Source: Owenweeksia sp963758205 (GTDB lineage: Bacteria; Bacteroidota; Bacteroidia; Flavobacteriales; Schleiferiaceae). Taken from it: DNA of 64,000 nt. Below, in pieces: positions 33,621-41,414 of the stretch; positions within the stretch are counted from its first letter, which is position 1, and each line of letters starts with the position of its first letter. The position numbers and the translations under genes were made by a program. The notes below the pieces were generated by a model, which did no database searches, had not been told where the DNA came from, and was given only the letters and a program-made list of their open reading frames with translations. The DNA lies in the NCBI GenBank assembly GCA_963758205.1, contig CAVWUM010000006.1, forward strand, positions 310,001 to 374,000, read 5' to 3'.

Positions 33621-35849
33621 ATGAGAAATCTAAAACTACTTCTTTTACTAGCTCTGCTCTCGTCCGGAATTGTTTCCGCACAAGGTTTTAAAGCAACCGG
33701 CATCACTGGTACTGGTGATTCGTTGGTTTCTCATCTTTTCTCTGAAGCAAATTACAATGCTTCAGGTACGCTCGATGCATCAAGAAAATTGCAGGTTAAG
33801 GCCCTGAGGGCTCGCGATAGTGTGTTGTTTGCCAAAGCCCTGGTGGTGGAAGCAAAATCTGCCTATAATTTAGCCAATGTAACTGCAGCCCAGGCAAAGG
33901 CCAGTGAGGCGGTTTCTATCTTCAATGTTTATAATTCTTATGATGGGCTCCTGATGGCTTACTATCAACTAGGAATTATTGAAGGTTCTTCAGGCGATTT
34001 TTACCAGGCCCTATTAAAATTAAGAAAATGCCTTACGCTGAGCCATATCATAGCTGACAAAAGGTGGCGCGCACGCATACTATATCAAATAGCACAAATC
34101 AATTATCTGCAAAATGAAAATGACCTTGCCTGGACAAGAAGCATGGCCGCTCAAGAGGCTCTAAAGGCAAATGCAGATCCAATAACTCTTACTAAATTAC
34201 TTAGCCTGCAGGCTAATATTTTGGTACAGTTAAATGATATTACTGCTGCTACTGACAAGGTTGATAAAGCCCGGGGACTGGCCACTCAAACAAAAGACAG
34301 TACCGCTTTTGAAAAAGTGTATGCTGCTGATGCTTATATAAATCTTACTAGAAAAAACCTGCAGGAAGCAGCGAGCTCAGCTGAAAGGGCGGCCAGGATT
34401 TCTTCAAAAATGGGAGACCCCTGTTCTTTTACTTCAAATCAACTCTTGTTATCTAAAATTTATCTCGCTCAAGGCGAAGTGGATCGTGCTTTGAAGGCGG
34501 CCTCAATTGGTTATTCAAAGGCTTCATCACTTGATGATATGGCGCTTATTCAAAGGGATGCGGCCCATACACTATCAGAGGTATTTTTAAGCAGGGGCGA
34601 CTCGGCCAAGGCTTTTATGTTTATGAGCAGGGTAAAATATCTTGATGACTCCGTACTGAATGATGAGGTAAATAAGTTTGTTTTACTGCCTGGTAAAAAA
34701 ACCAGATTTAATGAAGAGCCTGGCGACTTTGAACAGGAAAGCATTGCTGATAAATCAGGTTCCGGAATTTTTTCTGACGAAAGTGTAAACATGATTATTA
34801 TGGGGGCACTATTTCTGATTTGTGCCGTGCTTACCATTGTACTAATCCGCAGGAAACCTGACACGAAAAATGATAGTGACGACATCTTGTTAGCTGACAT
34901 AGGTGTTACGAAACAAACGATTGAAAAAGAGGATGATAATGAGGGTGAACCGGCTGCTCCTGCATCATCTTTAAATAAGGAAGAGGCTGAGGCCAAAGAG
35001 CCAACACAGGAAGAAGTAGCGACTAAAAACACTGAGGCTGAGGAAAAGTTAAAAGCGCTGGAATATCAGCTATTGGAACAGCAACGGCTGGCACAGGAAA
35101 CACGTACAGAGCTTGATGCCCGCAATAAGCACTTTGAAGAAATGGATAAAACCAAAAACAAAGTGTTTTCGGTTTTAACGCATGATTTGCGTCAACCCAT
35201 TAATCAAATTAAGTCTGTGCTCAACTTGTTGGAGATGGAGCAACTTGATGGGGAAGACAGAAGAGAAATTGTGGAAAAGCTAAAAGAATCAGTTGACAAC
35301 TCCAGCAATGCTCTTGAGAACCTTTTGCTTTGGAGCAAAAAACAGCTTACAGGTATTAATACCCGCATTGTTGACGTGCACCTTTTACCACAGGTTTGGC
35401 AGCTGGAAAGCCACTTAAAACCAAACCTTGAGGCCAAAAAGCTGAAGTTTGAGATTGTAATACCTGATTTCTTTAAAGTGAAGGCAGATATGAACCAATT
35501 GGACATTTGCCTTAGAAATCTTATTACCAATGCCATAAAGTTTTCTGAACCTGGCGGAACTATTACCATTGATGCCTTTGAGGAAAATGGTGAAAAAATT
35601 ATCAGGGTAATTGATAGAGGTGTTGGTATGACTGCTGAACAACTTGATAAACTAAAAGGAAACAAGGGAAATTTTACTACCCTCGGTACCTTAAATGAAA
35701 AAGGCACAGGCCTTGGAATTATGATAACCAAGGAGTTTATGGAAAACCAGGAGGGTAGACTTGATATAATGAGCCGCAAAGGCGAGGGTAGCATTTTCAG
35801 CCTTGCATTTCCGTCAGGCTCGGCCGCCAGAACTCCATACCAGGGATAG
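33621..35849 (+). CDS. TPR-domain sensor histidine kinase (second)
   Basis: 742 residues: signal peptide (~1-21, ending VSAQ), TPR-like helical repeats (~35-360), transmembrane helix (~395-415, GALFLICAVLTIVLIRRK), then a long acidic/Ala-rich linker (~430-500) with coiled coil, HisKA box 'THDLRQPINQI' and HATPase ('NLITNAIKF', 'DRGVGM', 'GTGLGIMIT'). The ATG at 33621 starts the signal peptide; the frame is open back to 33579. It is a paralogue of 30561-32561, separated by two small genes. No regulator gene is adjacent. Confidence 0.92.
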   Translation: MRNLKLLLLLALLSSGIVSAQGFKATGITGTGDSLVSHLFSEANYNASGTLDASRKLQVKALRARDSVLFAKALVVEAKSAYNLANVTAAQAKASEAVSIFNVYNSYDGLLMAYYQLGIIEGSSGDFYQALLKLRKCLTLSHIIADKRWRARILYQIAQINYLQNENDLAWTRSMAAQEALKANADPITLTKLLSLQANILVQLNDITAATDKVDKARGLATQTKDSTAFEKVYAADAYINLTRKNLQEAASSAERAARISSKMGDPCSFTSNQLLLSKIYLAQGEVDRALKAASIGYSKASSLDDMALIQRDAAHTLSEVFLSRGDSAKAFMFMSRVKYLDDSVLNDEVNKFVLLPGKKTRFNEEPGDFEQESIADKSGSGIFSDESVNMIIMGALFLICAVLTIVLIRRKPDTKNDSDDILLADIGVTKQTIEKEDDNEGEPAAPASSLNKEEAEAKEPTQEEVATKNTEAEEKLKALEYQLLEQQRLAQETRTELDARNKHFEEMDKTKNKVFSVLTHDLRQPINQIKSVLNLLEMEQLDGEDRREIVEKLKESVDNSSNALENLLLWSKKQLTGINTRIVDVHLLPQVWQLESHLKPNLEAKKLKFEIVIPDFFKVKADMNQLDICLRNLITNAIKFSEPGGTITIDAFEENGEKIIRVIDRGVGMTAEQLDKLKGNKGNFTTLGTLNEKGTGLGIMITKEFMENQEGRLDIMSRKGEGSIFSLAFPSGSAARTPYQG

Positions 35850-35852
35850 GCT

Positions 35853-36254
35853 CTACTTCAGATAACCGGATTCAATCTGGCTCTTTATTTTCTTCATTCT
35901 TATTTTATTCAAACCGAAATCCCAAGTGCCTAAGCGGGAAGCACTTCTAAAGTGTATTAATGACTCGTCCTCCGAAAGATAAAACTCCACATCATCAATA
36001 AACCCAAAAACAGGGACTTTAAATTCTGCATGTAGATAGTGCTCATCATGTATAACTAAAGTAGCATTACCTTCGTTATTCAATACCCTTTTCAATTCGT
36101 CCATCATTTCAGCTTTAGATACCTGATATTCCCAGGGAGCTTCAAAGTGCCTTTTTTGATCAGGATACTGTGAGCAAACACAATTGTATAAATCAGGGCA
36201 AGAGTTTAGTCGCCCATTTTCCAATCCGGTATTTTTATGATTCTTTCGGGCCAT
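35853..36254 (-). CDS. DUF1499 family protein
   Basis: 133 residues covering the DUF1499 domain: 'NSCPDLYNCVCSQYPDQ', 'HDEHYLHAEF', 'GFIDDVEFYLSEDE', 'IHFRSASRLGTWDFGLNKIR'. The family function is unknown; it occurs across bacteria and plastids and is often near stress or membrane genes. No signal peptide is seen. It converges with the TPR kinase gene, with 3 bp between stops. Confidence 0.93.
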   Translation of the reverse strand: MARKNHKNTGLENGRLNSCPDLYNCVCSQYPDQKRHFEAPWEYQVSKAEMMDELKRVLNNEGNATLVIHDEHYLHAEFKVPVFGFIDDVEFYLSEDESLIHFRSASRLGTWDFGLNKIRMKKIKSQIESGYLK

Positions 36255-36317
36255 GATGATGTTTTTTTCAATTATTAACTAGTGTCAAATAAATTAGACG
36301 TGGTTCAATTCCATAAA

Positions 36318-36342
36318 AAAAGCGCCATAAACTGGCGCTTTT
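36318..36342 (-). terminator. Terminator of the C1 peptidase gene
   Basis: AAAAGCGCCA (36318-36327) and TGGCGCTTTT (36333-36342) form a perfect 10 bp stem with a 5-base loop, 20 bp beyond the stop of the minus-strand peptidase gene. T-rich flanks on both sides. Confidence 0.85.
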
Positions 36343-36361
36343 AATAATTTAACTCAATTGC

Positions 36362-37552
36362 TTACGAAAGGTTGAGTTTCTTCTTAATATCCTTTGGCAG
36401 GGCATCTTTATGCATGTACACCGAAATGGTTTTATATTCAAAAAATGGCTTTGAAACGTGCAGGTACCCAGTTCTGAAGTCATTCTCACGATCGCCCCAG
36501 CTATTTTTTACAATGTAATACTCATTACCATTCTGGTCTTTCACCTTACCGGTGATTTGCATGCCATGGTCATCAGTAGTGGTATAATTATCATAACCTT
36601 CCTGGCGCAGCTCAGGGGTTATTTTCAACTCGGTTCCCGGACTGTCAAACATGCTTTTCTTTTGCTCATCCGTCATATCATCATAATCAGTGGCGGGTAC
36701 TATAGCCACACCATTTTTTAATGAAAAACCTTTCTCGCTAACATCTGTAGCCCAACTTACCGAGTAGCCATTTTCAAGACTATAATCAACCACGCGGCTC
36801 AGGTCAGCAAATGGTACGTTGTAGCTTTTATCCCAGGTCCAGTTATCGGGCACTTCAATTACTACCTCATCATACATCGGTTTATGTGTAAATGATGTTA
36901 CCTGCACATAGTCATCAGGGTTAATGCCAATTACTTCATCAGCAAAAGTGCGAGGCGTATATTCCTTTCCTTTCCAGGTAAATTTTTCAGGATATGATCC
37001 CAAATAGGCATCAAGGGTAGCATTAAAGGCCTTCTTCCATGATTTGCTAAGAGTTTTATTTGGATTTTTAATCACCATATCCAACTGTGCTTTTAGCATA
37101 CCTGCCAGTTCGCCATGGTTGTTAATTTTTTCACCATACTCCAAACCTTCATATACCTCCTGAGGTACCGCACCATACTTTTTCAATACATACATTACAT
37201 CAGGCAAAGCACCGCCCTGGCCAAAATTAAGGTTACCATGCAGCCTCACATACTTTTCAGCTTTATCAAGATATACCATACGCACAGTAAACATTTCCGA
37301 AATATCCACAGGCTCCTTGCCATTTCTTATCATCTCCGACTCTATAAATGATGTAGTGGCATAACTCCAGCAGGTTCCGCTGCGGCCCTGGTTTTTTACA
37401 GGTGTGGCCTCAAGATCAATAACCGTTTCAAACTTATAACCGATCTGCGCATCACTGCCATTTTCTTTTACTTTATTAATCAGATCATCCTGCGCCATTA
37501 GGGGCACGGCCAATCCGAAGACCGCTGCAAGGGCCAAACTCTTTACCTTCAT
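36362..37552 (-). CDS. C1-family cysteine peptidase (bleomycin hydrolase/PepC-like), exported
   Basis: 396 residues with signal peptide (~1-20, ending LMAQ) and papain-superfamily C1B domain. Catalytic Cys is in 'QGRSGTCWSYATTS', catalytic His in 'DDHGMQITG' and Asn in 'VKNSWGD'. Bleomycin-hydrolase-like enzymes act as aminopeptidases; the signal peptide suggests a periplasmic place. The ATG at 37552 begins the signal peptide (frame open to 37588). A -7 box TATTTTTG lies at 37595-37588. Confidence 0.93.
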   Translation of the reverse strand: MKVKSLALAAVFGLAVPLMAQDDLINKVKENGSDAQIGYKFETVIDLEATPVKNQGRSGTCWSYATTSFIESEMIRNGKEPVDISEMFTVRMVYLDKAEKYVRLHGNLNFGQGGALPDVMYVLKKYGAVPQEVYEGLEYGEKINNHGELAGMLKAQLDMVIKNPNKTLSKSWKKAFNATLDAYLGSYPEKFTWKGKEYTPRTFADEVIGINPDDYVQVTSFTHKPMYDEVVIEVPDNWTWDKSYNVPFADLSRVVDYSLENGYSVSWATDVSEKGFSLKNGVAIVPATDYDDMTDEQKKSMFDSPGTELKITPELRQEGYDNYTTTDDHGMQITGKVKDQNGNEYYIVKNSWGDRENDFRTGYLHVSKPFFEYKTISVYMHKDALPKDIKKKLNLS

Positions 37553-37670
37553 GCTTATATAATTATTATGATTTTTTATAAGAATCACAAAAATATCAAA
37601 AGCGATGCAACTTCAGCTTGAATGAATACCTCTCCCACTCCATCAATACCATTTTTAACAAACATTTAAG

Positions 37671-38066
37671 CTATGCTACCCTGGGGCGGCTTTGCTCCTG
37701 TTTACTTATAAGTTGCAACTCATAAATAGCCCGGGCAATTTTTTTGGTTTTCCCTTTGTGATTTTCTTCATGCACAAATACCTTAAGCAATAGCTTACGG
37801 TGTTCATTTTCGTAAAGCTGGGCTTTCAACTGAGCAACACCTTCCTTTCCGGGTTTATCAAATAGGTTAAAATCCACCTTACTTACTTTTATCTCTACAT
37901 CCATAGCTACCACATCTTGCAGGCGGTTCAAAAGCACCGTTGCCATTTGTTCAGAAAGATTAATTGCATTCCATTCTGTAAGTGCCGCTGCTCCTTTTCT
38001 TAAGGGAATTGTTTTGTGCAACCTGTCTTTCTTGCTGGTTTCTAAAATTCTCAGGTAATTTTTCAT
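37671..38066 (-). CDS. Small protein of unknown function, possible hotdog fold
   Basis: 131 residues, basic, no signal peptide. The middle (MDVEIKVSKVDFNLFDKPGK, 'VAQLKAQLYENEHRKLLLKV', 'KKIARAIYELQLI') has the helix-then-sheet pattern of PaaI/hotdog thioesterases, but no catalytic motif is clear, so I leave it unnamed. What is striking is its upstream region: a promoter, a 29-codon ORF and an intrinsic terminator precede its ATG, and no other promoter is seen between terminator and start. Its transcription therefore probably depends on read-through of that terminator. Confidence 0.75.
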   Translation of the reverse strand: MKNYLRILETSKKDRLHKTIPLRKGAAALTEWNAINLSEQMATVLLNRLQDVVAMDVEIKVSKVDFNLFDKPGKEGVAQLKAQLYENEHRKLLLKVFVHEENHKGKTKKIARAIYELQLISKQEQSRPRVA

Positions 38067-38098
38067 AATCTGCCGGTTTCAATTTGTGTAAAAAAGAA

Positions 38099-38130
38099 AA
38101 AGCCCCACGCTGCTTGCAACGTGGGGCTTT
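38099..38130 (-). terminator. Intrinsic terminator after the 29-codon ORF
   Basis: Stem AAAGCCCCACG / CGTGGGGCTTT, 11 bp, 10-base loop, followed on the minus strand by a T-run interrupted by one C. It lies 24 bp after the small ORF's stop and 33 bp before the ATG at 38066. Confidence 0.85.
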
Positions 38131-38179
38131 ACATATTTTTTTAATCTGCTTGCTTAAGCTGTAATATACCCCACATTGC
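38099..38179 (-). promoter_or_regulatory. Transcription attenuator: antiterminator/terminator pair
   Basis: On the minus strand the terminator stem is 38130-38120 paired with 38109-38099 (11 bp, followed by a U-run of TTTTTCTTTTTTT type). Upstream, 38179-38168 (GCAATGTGGGGT), inside codons 22-26 of the small ORF, can pair with 38127-38116 (GCCCCACGTTGC). This gives 12 consecutive pairs, two of them G-U. It uses the terminator's 5' arm, so the two structures exclude each other. A ribosome reaching the ORF end would cover the upstream strand and favour termination. Confidence 0.55.
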
Positions 38180-38243
38180 CCTTCATCCACATCTTATTGA
38201 TGCAGCAATTAAAGTGGCGATTATGGGTATAGACTTGTTTCAT
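38154..38243 (-). CDS. 29-residue leader peptide or small protein
   Basis: ATG 38243 to TAA 38154 encodes 29 residues beginning MKQVYTHNRHF, with Cys13-Cys14, Met18-Trp19-Met20 and ending VGYITA. A strong promoter (TTG-N19-TAAGTTTG, 38282-38253) ends only 9 bases before the ATG, so the leader is nearly absent. A terminator follows. The 3' codons 22-26 can pair with that terminator's 5' arm. This is the layout of a leader peptide that senses translation and controls the next gene. A free-standing small protein is the alternative; I know no named family for it. Confidence 0.55.
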   Translation of the reverse strand: MKQVYTHNRHFNCCINKMWMKGNVGYITA

Positions 38244-38252
38244 TTGATGAAT

Positions 38253-38282
38253 CAAACTTAGTAAGATTATGCATTCATCCAA
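38253..38282 (-). promoter_or_regulatory. Strong Bacteroidetes-type promoter of the leader ORF
   Basis: TTG (38282-38280), 19 bp spacer, TAAGTTTG (38260-38253): a full match to the phylum consensus. Initiation would fall 3-6 bases before the ATG at 38243. Confidence 0.7.
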
Positions 38283-38311
38283 CTACATTGAAGTTATATT
38301 TTTGTGAATCC

Positions 38312-38728
38312 ATGAAAAAATACATCCTCTTTTACGGCCTGCTCGCCTTTTCATTACTCATGCTCTTCCAGCTTTCGTCTATGGCCATCTTTAAAATTGG
38401 GGCCAGTAGCGATTGGCTGCTTTTGCTTGTGGCGGCAGTTTCCATAGGCATTGGGATATATTTTACAAAGGGCAAAAGCCAAAAAGAGATTCCAGAAGAA
38501 GAGCTAATAAACGAACTGGCACATTTTGCAGATATCGGCCTTACTGAACGTGAATATGAAGTTCTATGCCTTTTAAACCAAGGGCTATCCAATAAAGAGG
38601 TTGCAGAGAAGCTGTTCATTTCTGAAAACACTGTTAAAACCCATGTTTCAAATTTGCTGGTAAAGCTGGATGCCAAAAGGAGGACTCAAGCCATAAAAAA
38701 CGCTAAAGATCTGAATATCATAAATTAA
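38312..38728 (+). CDS. Membrane-anchored LuxR-type transcription regulator
   Basis: 138 residues: two transmembrane helices at the N-terminus (~4-25 and ~32-51), a short acidic linker and a C-terminal GerE/LuxR HTH domain ('LTEREYEVLCLLNQGLSNKEVA', 'LFISENTVKTHVSNLL'). No receiver or ligand domain, so the membrane part is the likely sensor or tether. The ATG at 38312 is preceded by the -7 box TATTTTTG (38297-38304). It is followed by DUF4199 and DUF1684 genes in the same direction; the LuxR-DUF4199 pair recurs in this phylum. Confidence 0.9.
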   Translation: MKKYILFYGLLAFSLLMLFQLSSMAIFKIGASSDWLLLLVAAVSIGIGIYFTKGKSQKEIPEEELINELAHFADIGLTEREYEVLCLLNQGLSNKEVAEKLFISENTVKTHVSNLLVKLDAKRRTQAIKNAKDLNIIN

Positions 38729-38828
38729 GAACGCTCATCCTTTTAGGTGATGCTCAATTTCATACCAAAGTATGAGCCCGATTTGCCCGGCACCAATTTG
38801 CTTAGCCCCTCAAATCAAAATTATCGCA

Positions 38829-39365
38829 ATGAAAAATTCAATTTTAAAGTATGGTGTAATTGGAGGCGCAATAGTTTCCCTATTCTTTCTTGGACCTATA
38901 GTGTATAATGCTGAAAGCTACATGACACCAGAGAATATGAAACGTGGTGAAGTGTTTGGCTACGGTGTAATGATTTTATCCATGCTCTGTGTATTTTTTG
39001 GTGTAAGAGCCTATCGCAAGCACTATGAAAAACCTGAGTTCAGTTTTACCAGGGGCCTTGGTGTGGGCGTGCAGATTACGATAGTTGCCAACGTTATATT
39101 TTACCTGGCAAACGTGCTATTGTACGAGATTATCGCTCCGGATTTTTTACAGGAGTTTGGAAAGTTTTATAAAGATTACCTGGTAGAAAATGCCGGTGAT
39201 GCAGAATCTAAAAAGCTGGCTGCAGCAGAATTTGAAGCACAGTCAGGATTGCTTCAAAATTCGTATCTATATGCCCTTGTAATGGCTGGTACAACATTTT
39301 TTATTGGTATCATTATCAGCCTTATTTCGGCATTAACGCTTAAGCGCACTAAAAAAACTGCATAA
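38829..39365 (+). CDS. DUF4199 family membrane protein
   Basis: 178 residues with four predicted transmembrane helices (~7-27, 42-60, 78-100, 145-170) and the DUF4199 pattern ('MTPENMKRGEVFGYGVMILS', 'FTRGLGVGVQITIVANVIF'). The function is unknown. The ATG at 38829 is chosen over a longer frame from 38772 that adds a non-membrane extension. The stop overlaps the ATG of the DUF1684 gene by one base (TAATG), so translation is coupled. It may act with the membrane LuxR protein encoded upstream. Confidence 0.9.
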   Translation: MKNSILKYGVIGGAIVSLFFLGPIVYNAESYMTPENMKRGEVFGYGVMILSMLCVFFGVRAYRKHYEKPEFSFTRGLGVGVQITIVANVIFYLANVLLYEIIAPDFLQEFGKFYKDYLVENAGDAESKKLAAAEFEAQSGLLQNSYLYALVMAGTTFFIGIIISLISALTLKRTKKTA

Positions 39366-40012
39366 TGAAAAATTGTTTTGTTCTCCTTTTGGCGATTTCC
39401 TTCCATTCAATATATGCTCAAGGGGTTATGGAGCGAAATCGCCAATGGAGGGCTGAGCAAAATAAAGAGTTTGCTGACTCTGCCACTTCCCCTCTTACCA
39501 AAGATGACCGCCTGGCATTTGATAGTCTTCCCTATTTTTCAATAAGTGAAAACTACGCAGTAACAGCTTACTTTGAACTTACCCCAGGAGAAAAGCCTTT
39601 TAAAATGCCTACCTCTACCAAAAGACTGGCGGACTACAAACAGTACGGTACGGCCCACTTTAGCATTAATGGCAAAAAGTTTAGTATGCCGGTGTATCAA
39701 AACCTGATGTTGCTAAAAAATCCCAAGTATAAAAAGTACCTGTTTATTCCTTTTACAGACTTAACCAATGGTGTGGAAACCTACCCGGGTGGCCGCTATG
39801 TTGAGGCCGAAATACCTGATGGTGACTCGTTGCTGATTGATTTCAATAAAGCCTACAATCCTTACTGTGCTTATAACGATAAGTACTCATGCCCTATACC
39901 TCCCAAAGAAAATCATCTGGAAACCAGAGTTGAGGCAGGCGTGTTATATAAATCTGAAAATAAAGATCATCATGATAAAGTGAACAAGCCAAAACCTTCA
40001 ATAATAAGGTAG
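39365..40012 (+). CDS. DUF1684 family secreted protein
   Basis: 215 residues with signal peptide (~1-18, ending IYAQ) and the DUF1684 domain: 'SPLTKDDRLAFDSLPYFS', 'PTSTKRLADYKQYGTAHF', 'FIPFTDLTNGVETYPGGRY', 'DFNKAYNPYCAYNDKYSC'. The conserved Cys pair in 'YNPYCAYNDKYSCP' is typical. The function is unknown. It is the last gene of the LuxR-DUF4199-DUF1684 operon; its ATG overlaps the preceding stop. Confidence 0.93.
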   Translation: MKNCFVLLLAISFHSIYAQGVMERNRQWRAEQNKEFADSATSPLTKDDRLAFDSLPYFSISENYAVTAYFELTPGEKPFKMPTSTKRLADYKQYGTAHFSINGKKFSMPVYQNLMLLKNPKYKKYLFIPFTDLTNGVETYPGGRYVEAEIPDGDSLLIDFNKAYNPYCAYNDKYSCPIPPKENHLETRVEAGVLYKSENKDHHDKVNKPKPSIIR

Positions 40013-40015
40013 GCT

Positions 40016-40831
40016 TTACTTTTCCTTTAAGGAGATAGTAATGGGAATATTACGCAATGGCCACTCACCCGCATCAACTTCCACTTCACTGATTTTTTCT
40101 ACCACATCCATTCCATTCACCACTTCACCAAATACGGTATGTTCACCATCCAGATGTGGAGCACCTCTGCGGTTTTCATAAAAGTCAAGTGCTTCATTGG
40201 AAAGTTCAAAATCGTGCTTTTCGGCCAGCAGTTTTAGTTCACCCCTTGTATATGATTTCCCCAGCACTATATAAAACTCGTAAGGATCAGATTTTTTTTC
40301 AGGATTTTGTTTGTAGCTGCGCGCAGCTGCCACGGCACCATATTTATGGTAATTGCCTTGCACTATTTCAGCAGGAACATGGTATTCACCAATAACATTT
40401 CTTTTCTTCACCGTTTCTCTTCCATCTGTATTTCCGGCCTGAATTACATGCCCCTTGCTTACGCGATAAAACCAGGTTTCATCAAAATAATTTCTATCTA
40501 CCAGATACCTGAAGTTGGCCCGGTGTAGCGGTGTATTGTTATATAGCCTTATGGTAATTTCACCAAAGGAAGTACTGATAACCACTACCCTATCTTTCAG
40601 TGATTGTCCATAATTTTTAAGAAAAGAAGGGGCTGTCTCATCATTCAGCAATTTTCTAGGAGTTTTGGTATCCGATTGCTTCTGAACTGCTTCCTCCTGC
40701 GGGGTGACAGTATTTTCGTTCTTCACATTTGGCTGGCAAGCCATCATTAAAACTAATAAAATAAGTACAGGAAAATATCTCAAACTAATTGAGGTAAATA
40801 TTGTGATAGGTGCTCCTCTCCTGTCCTTCAA
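40016..40831 (-). CDS. Cyclophilin-type peptidyl-prolyl isomerase, lipoprotein
   Basis: About 271 residues: lipobox 'LMMAC', a linker, then a cyclophilin domain (~80-268) with 'TSFGEITIRLYNNTPLHRANF', 'FYRVSKGHVIQAGNTDGRE', 'EYHVPAEI', 'GAVAAARSYKQNPE' and 'HTVFGEVVNGMDVVEKI'. It catalyses cis-trans isomerisation of prolyl bonds in the periplasm. Start choice: ATG 40831 overlaps the LON gene by 47 bp. TTG 40783, two bases after that gene's stop, would begin a tidier signal peptide (RYFPVLILLVLMMAC). The downstream helix and insert (DFYENRRGAPHLDGEH) are usual in this family. Confidence 0.92.
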   Translation of the reverse strand: MKDRRGAPITIFTSISLRYFPVLILLVLMMACQPNVKNENTVTPQEEAVQKQSDTKTPRKLLNDETAPSFLKNYGQSLKDRVVVISTSFGEITIRLYNNTPLHRANFRYLVDRNYFDETWFYRVSKGHVIQAGNTDGRETVKKRNVIGEYHVPAEIVQGNYHKYGAVAAARSYKQNPEKKSDPYEFYIVLGKSYTRGELKLLAEKHDFELSNEALDFYENRRGAPHLDGEHTVFGEVVNGMDVVEKISEVEVDAGEWPLRNIPITISLKEK

Positions 40832-41390
40832 GAAATGAAATGTACCTGATGTAGTTCAACAAAAAGCGCTCACGTTCTTCAGTAGTGTTGCACAAACAAA
40901 AATCAAGCTTATCCATTTCTGATAGCATCAGTTCAATAGCCACGTCCAGCAGTGTAAAATTGGGTTTAGCCAATAAGCTGCTATTCAGGCTTTCATCCTT
41001 TTTTAAGAAATCTGTAAAAGCTTCTTCAAGTTCAACGCTCACGGGCTCATTTTCAATTTCAATGGAGAGATCGGCATCTCCGCCAGGATAAAGCTTACCT
41101 GATTTTTGAATGTTAAAAGAGAGTAACCTGAAAAGACCAGTGGCTTTAACAATAATATCCATTTCGCCACCGGGGTAAATCTGTAATACTTCTGTAACCT
41201 CCACCAAACTGCCAATATTGGCTGCATTTATTTTATTGGTGAATGAAATGCCAAAAGGCTCATTATTTTGCTTGCAATCGTTAATCAACTGCTTATACCT
41301 GTCTTCAAAAATATAAAGCTGGGTACGCTCACCGGGAAGCAAAAATAACTTCAGGGGGAAAAGAGCAATATGCTGGTTTGTCTTATTCAA
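40785..41390 (-). CDS. LON substrate-binding-domain protein
   Basis: 201 residues forming a stand-alone LON N-terminal (PUA-like) domain, without ATPase or protease: 'IALFPLKLFLLPGERTQLYI', 'FEDRYKQLINDC', 'GSLVEVTEVLQIYPGG', 'ATGLFRLL'. The role is unknown; the domain binds protein segments in Lon. The start is TTG 41390: the codon before it is TAG and there is no ATG near the conserved N-terminus, so a non-ATG start is forced. The 3' end overlaps the cyclophilin reading frame. Confidence 0.9.
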   Translation of the reverse strand: MNKTNQHIALFPLKLFLLPGERTQLYIFEDRYKQLINDCKQNNEPFGISFTNKINAANIGSLVEVTEVLQIYPGGEMDIIVKATGLFRLLSFNIQKSGKLYPGGDADLSIEIENEPVSVELEEAFTDFLKKDESLNSSLLAKPNFTLLDVAIELMLSEMDKLDFCLCNTTEERERFLLNYIRYISFLEGQERSTYHNIYLN

Positions 41391-41414
41391 CTATATCGTT
41401 TATCAGGTTACCTT

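Noticed and set aside
37960..38190. 76-codon frame crossing the terminator upstream of the 131-residue gene
   Set aside because: It passes through the terminator stem and overlaps the start of the real gene in another frame; the 29-codon ORF with matching promoter is better supported.
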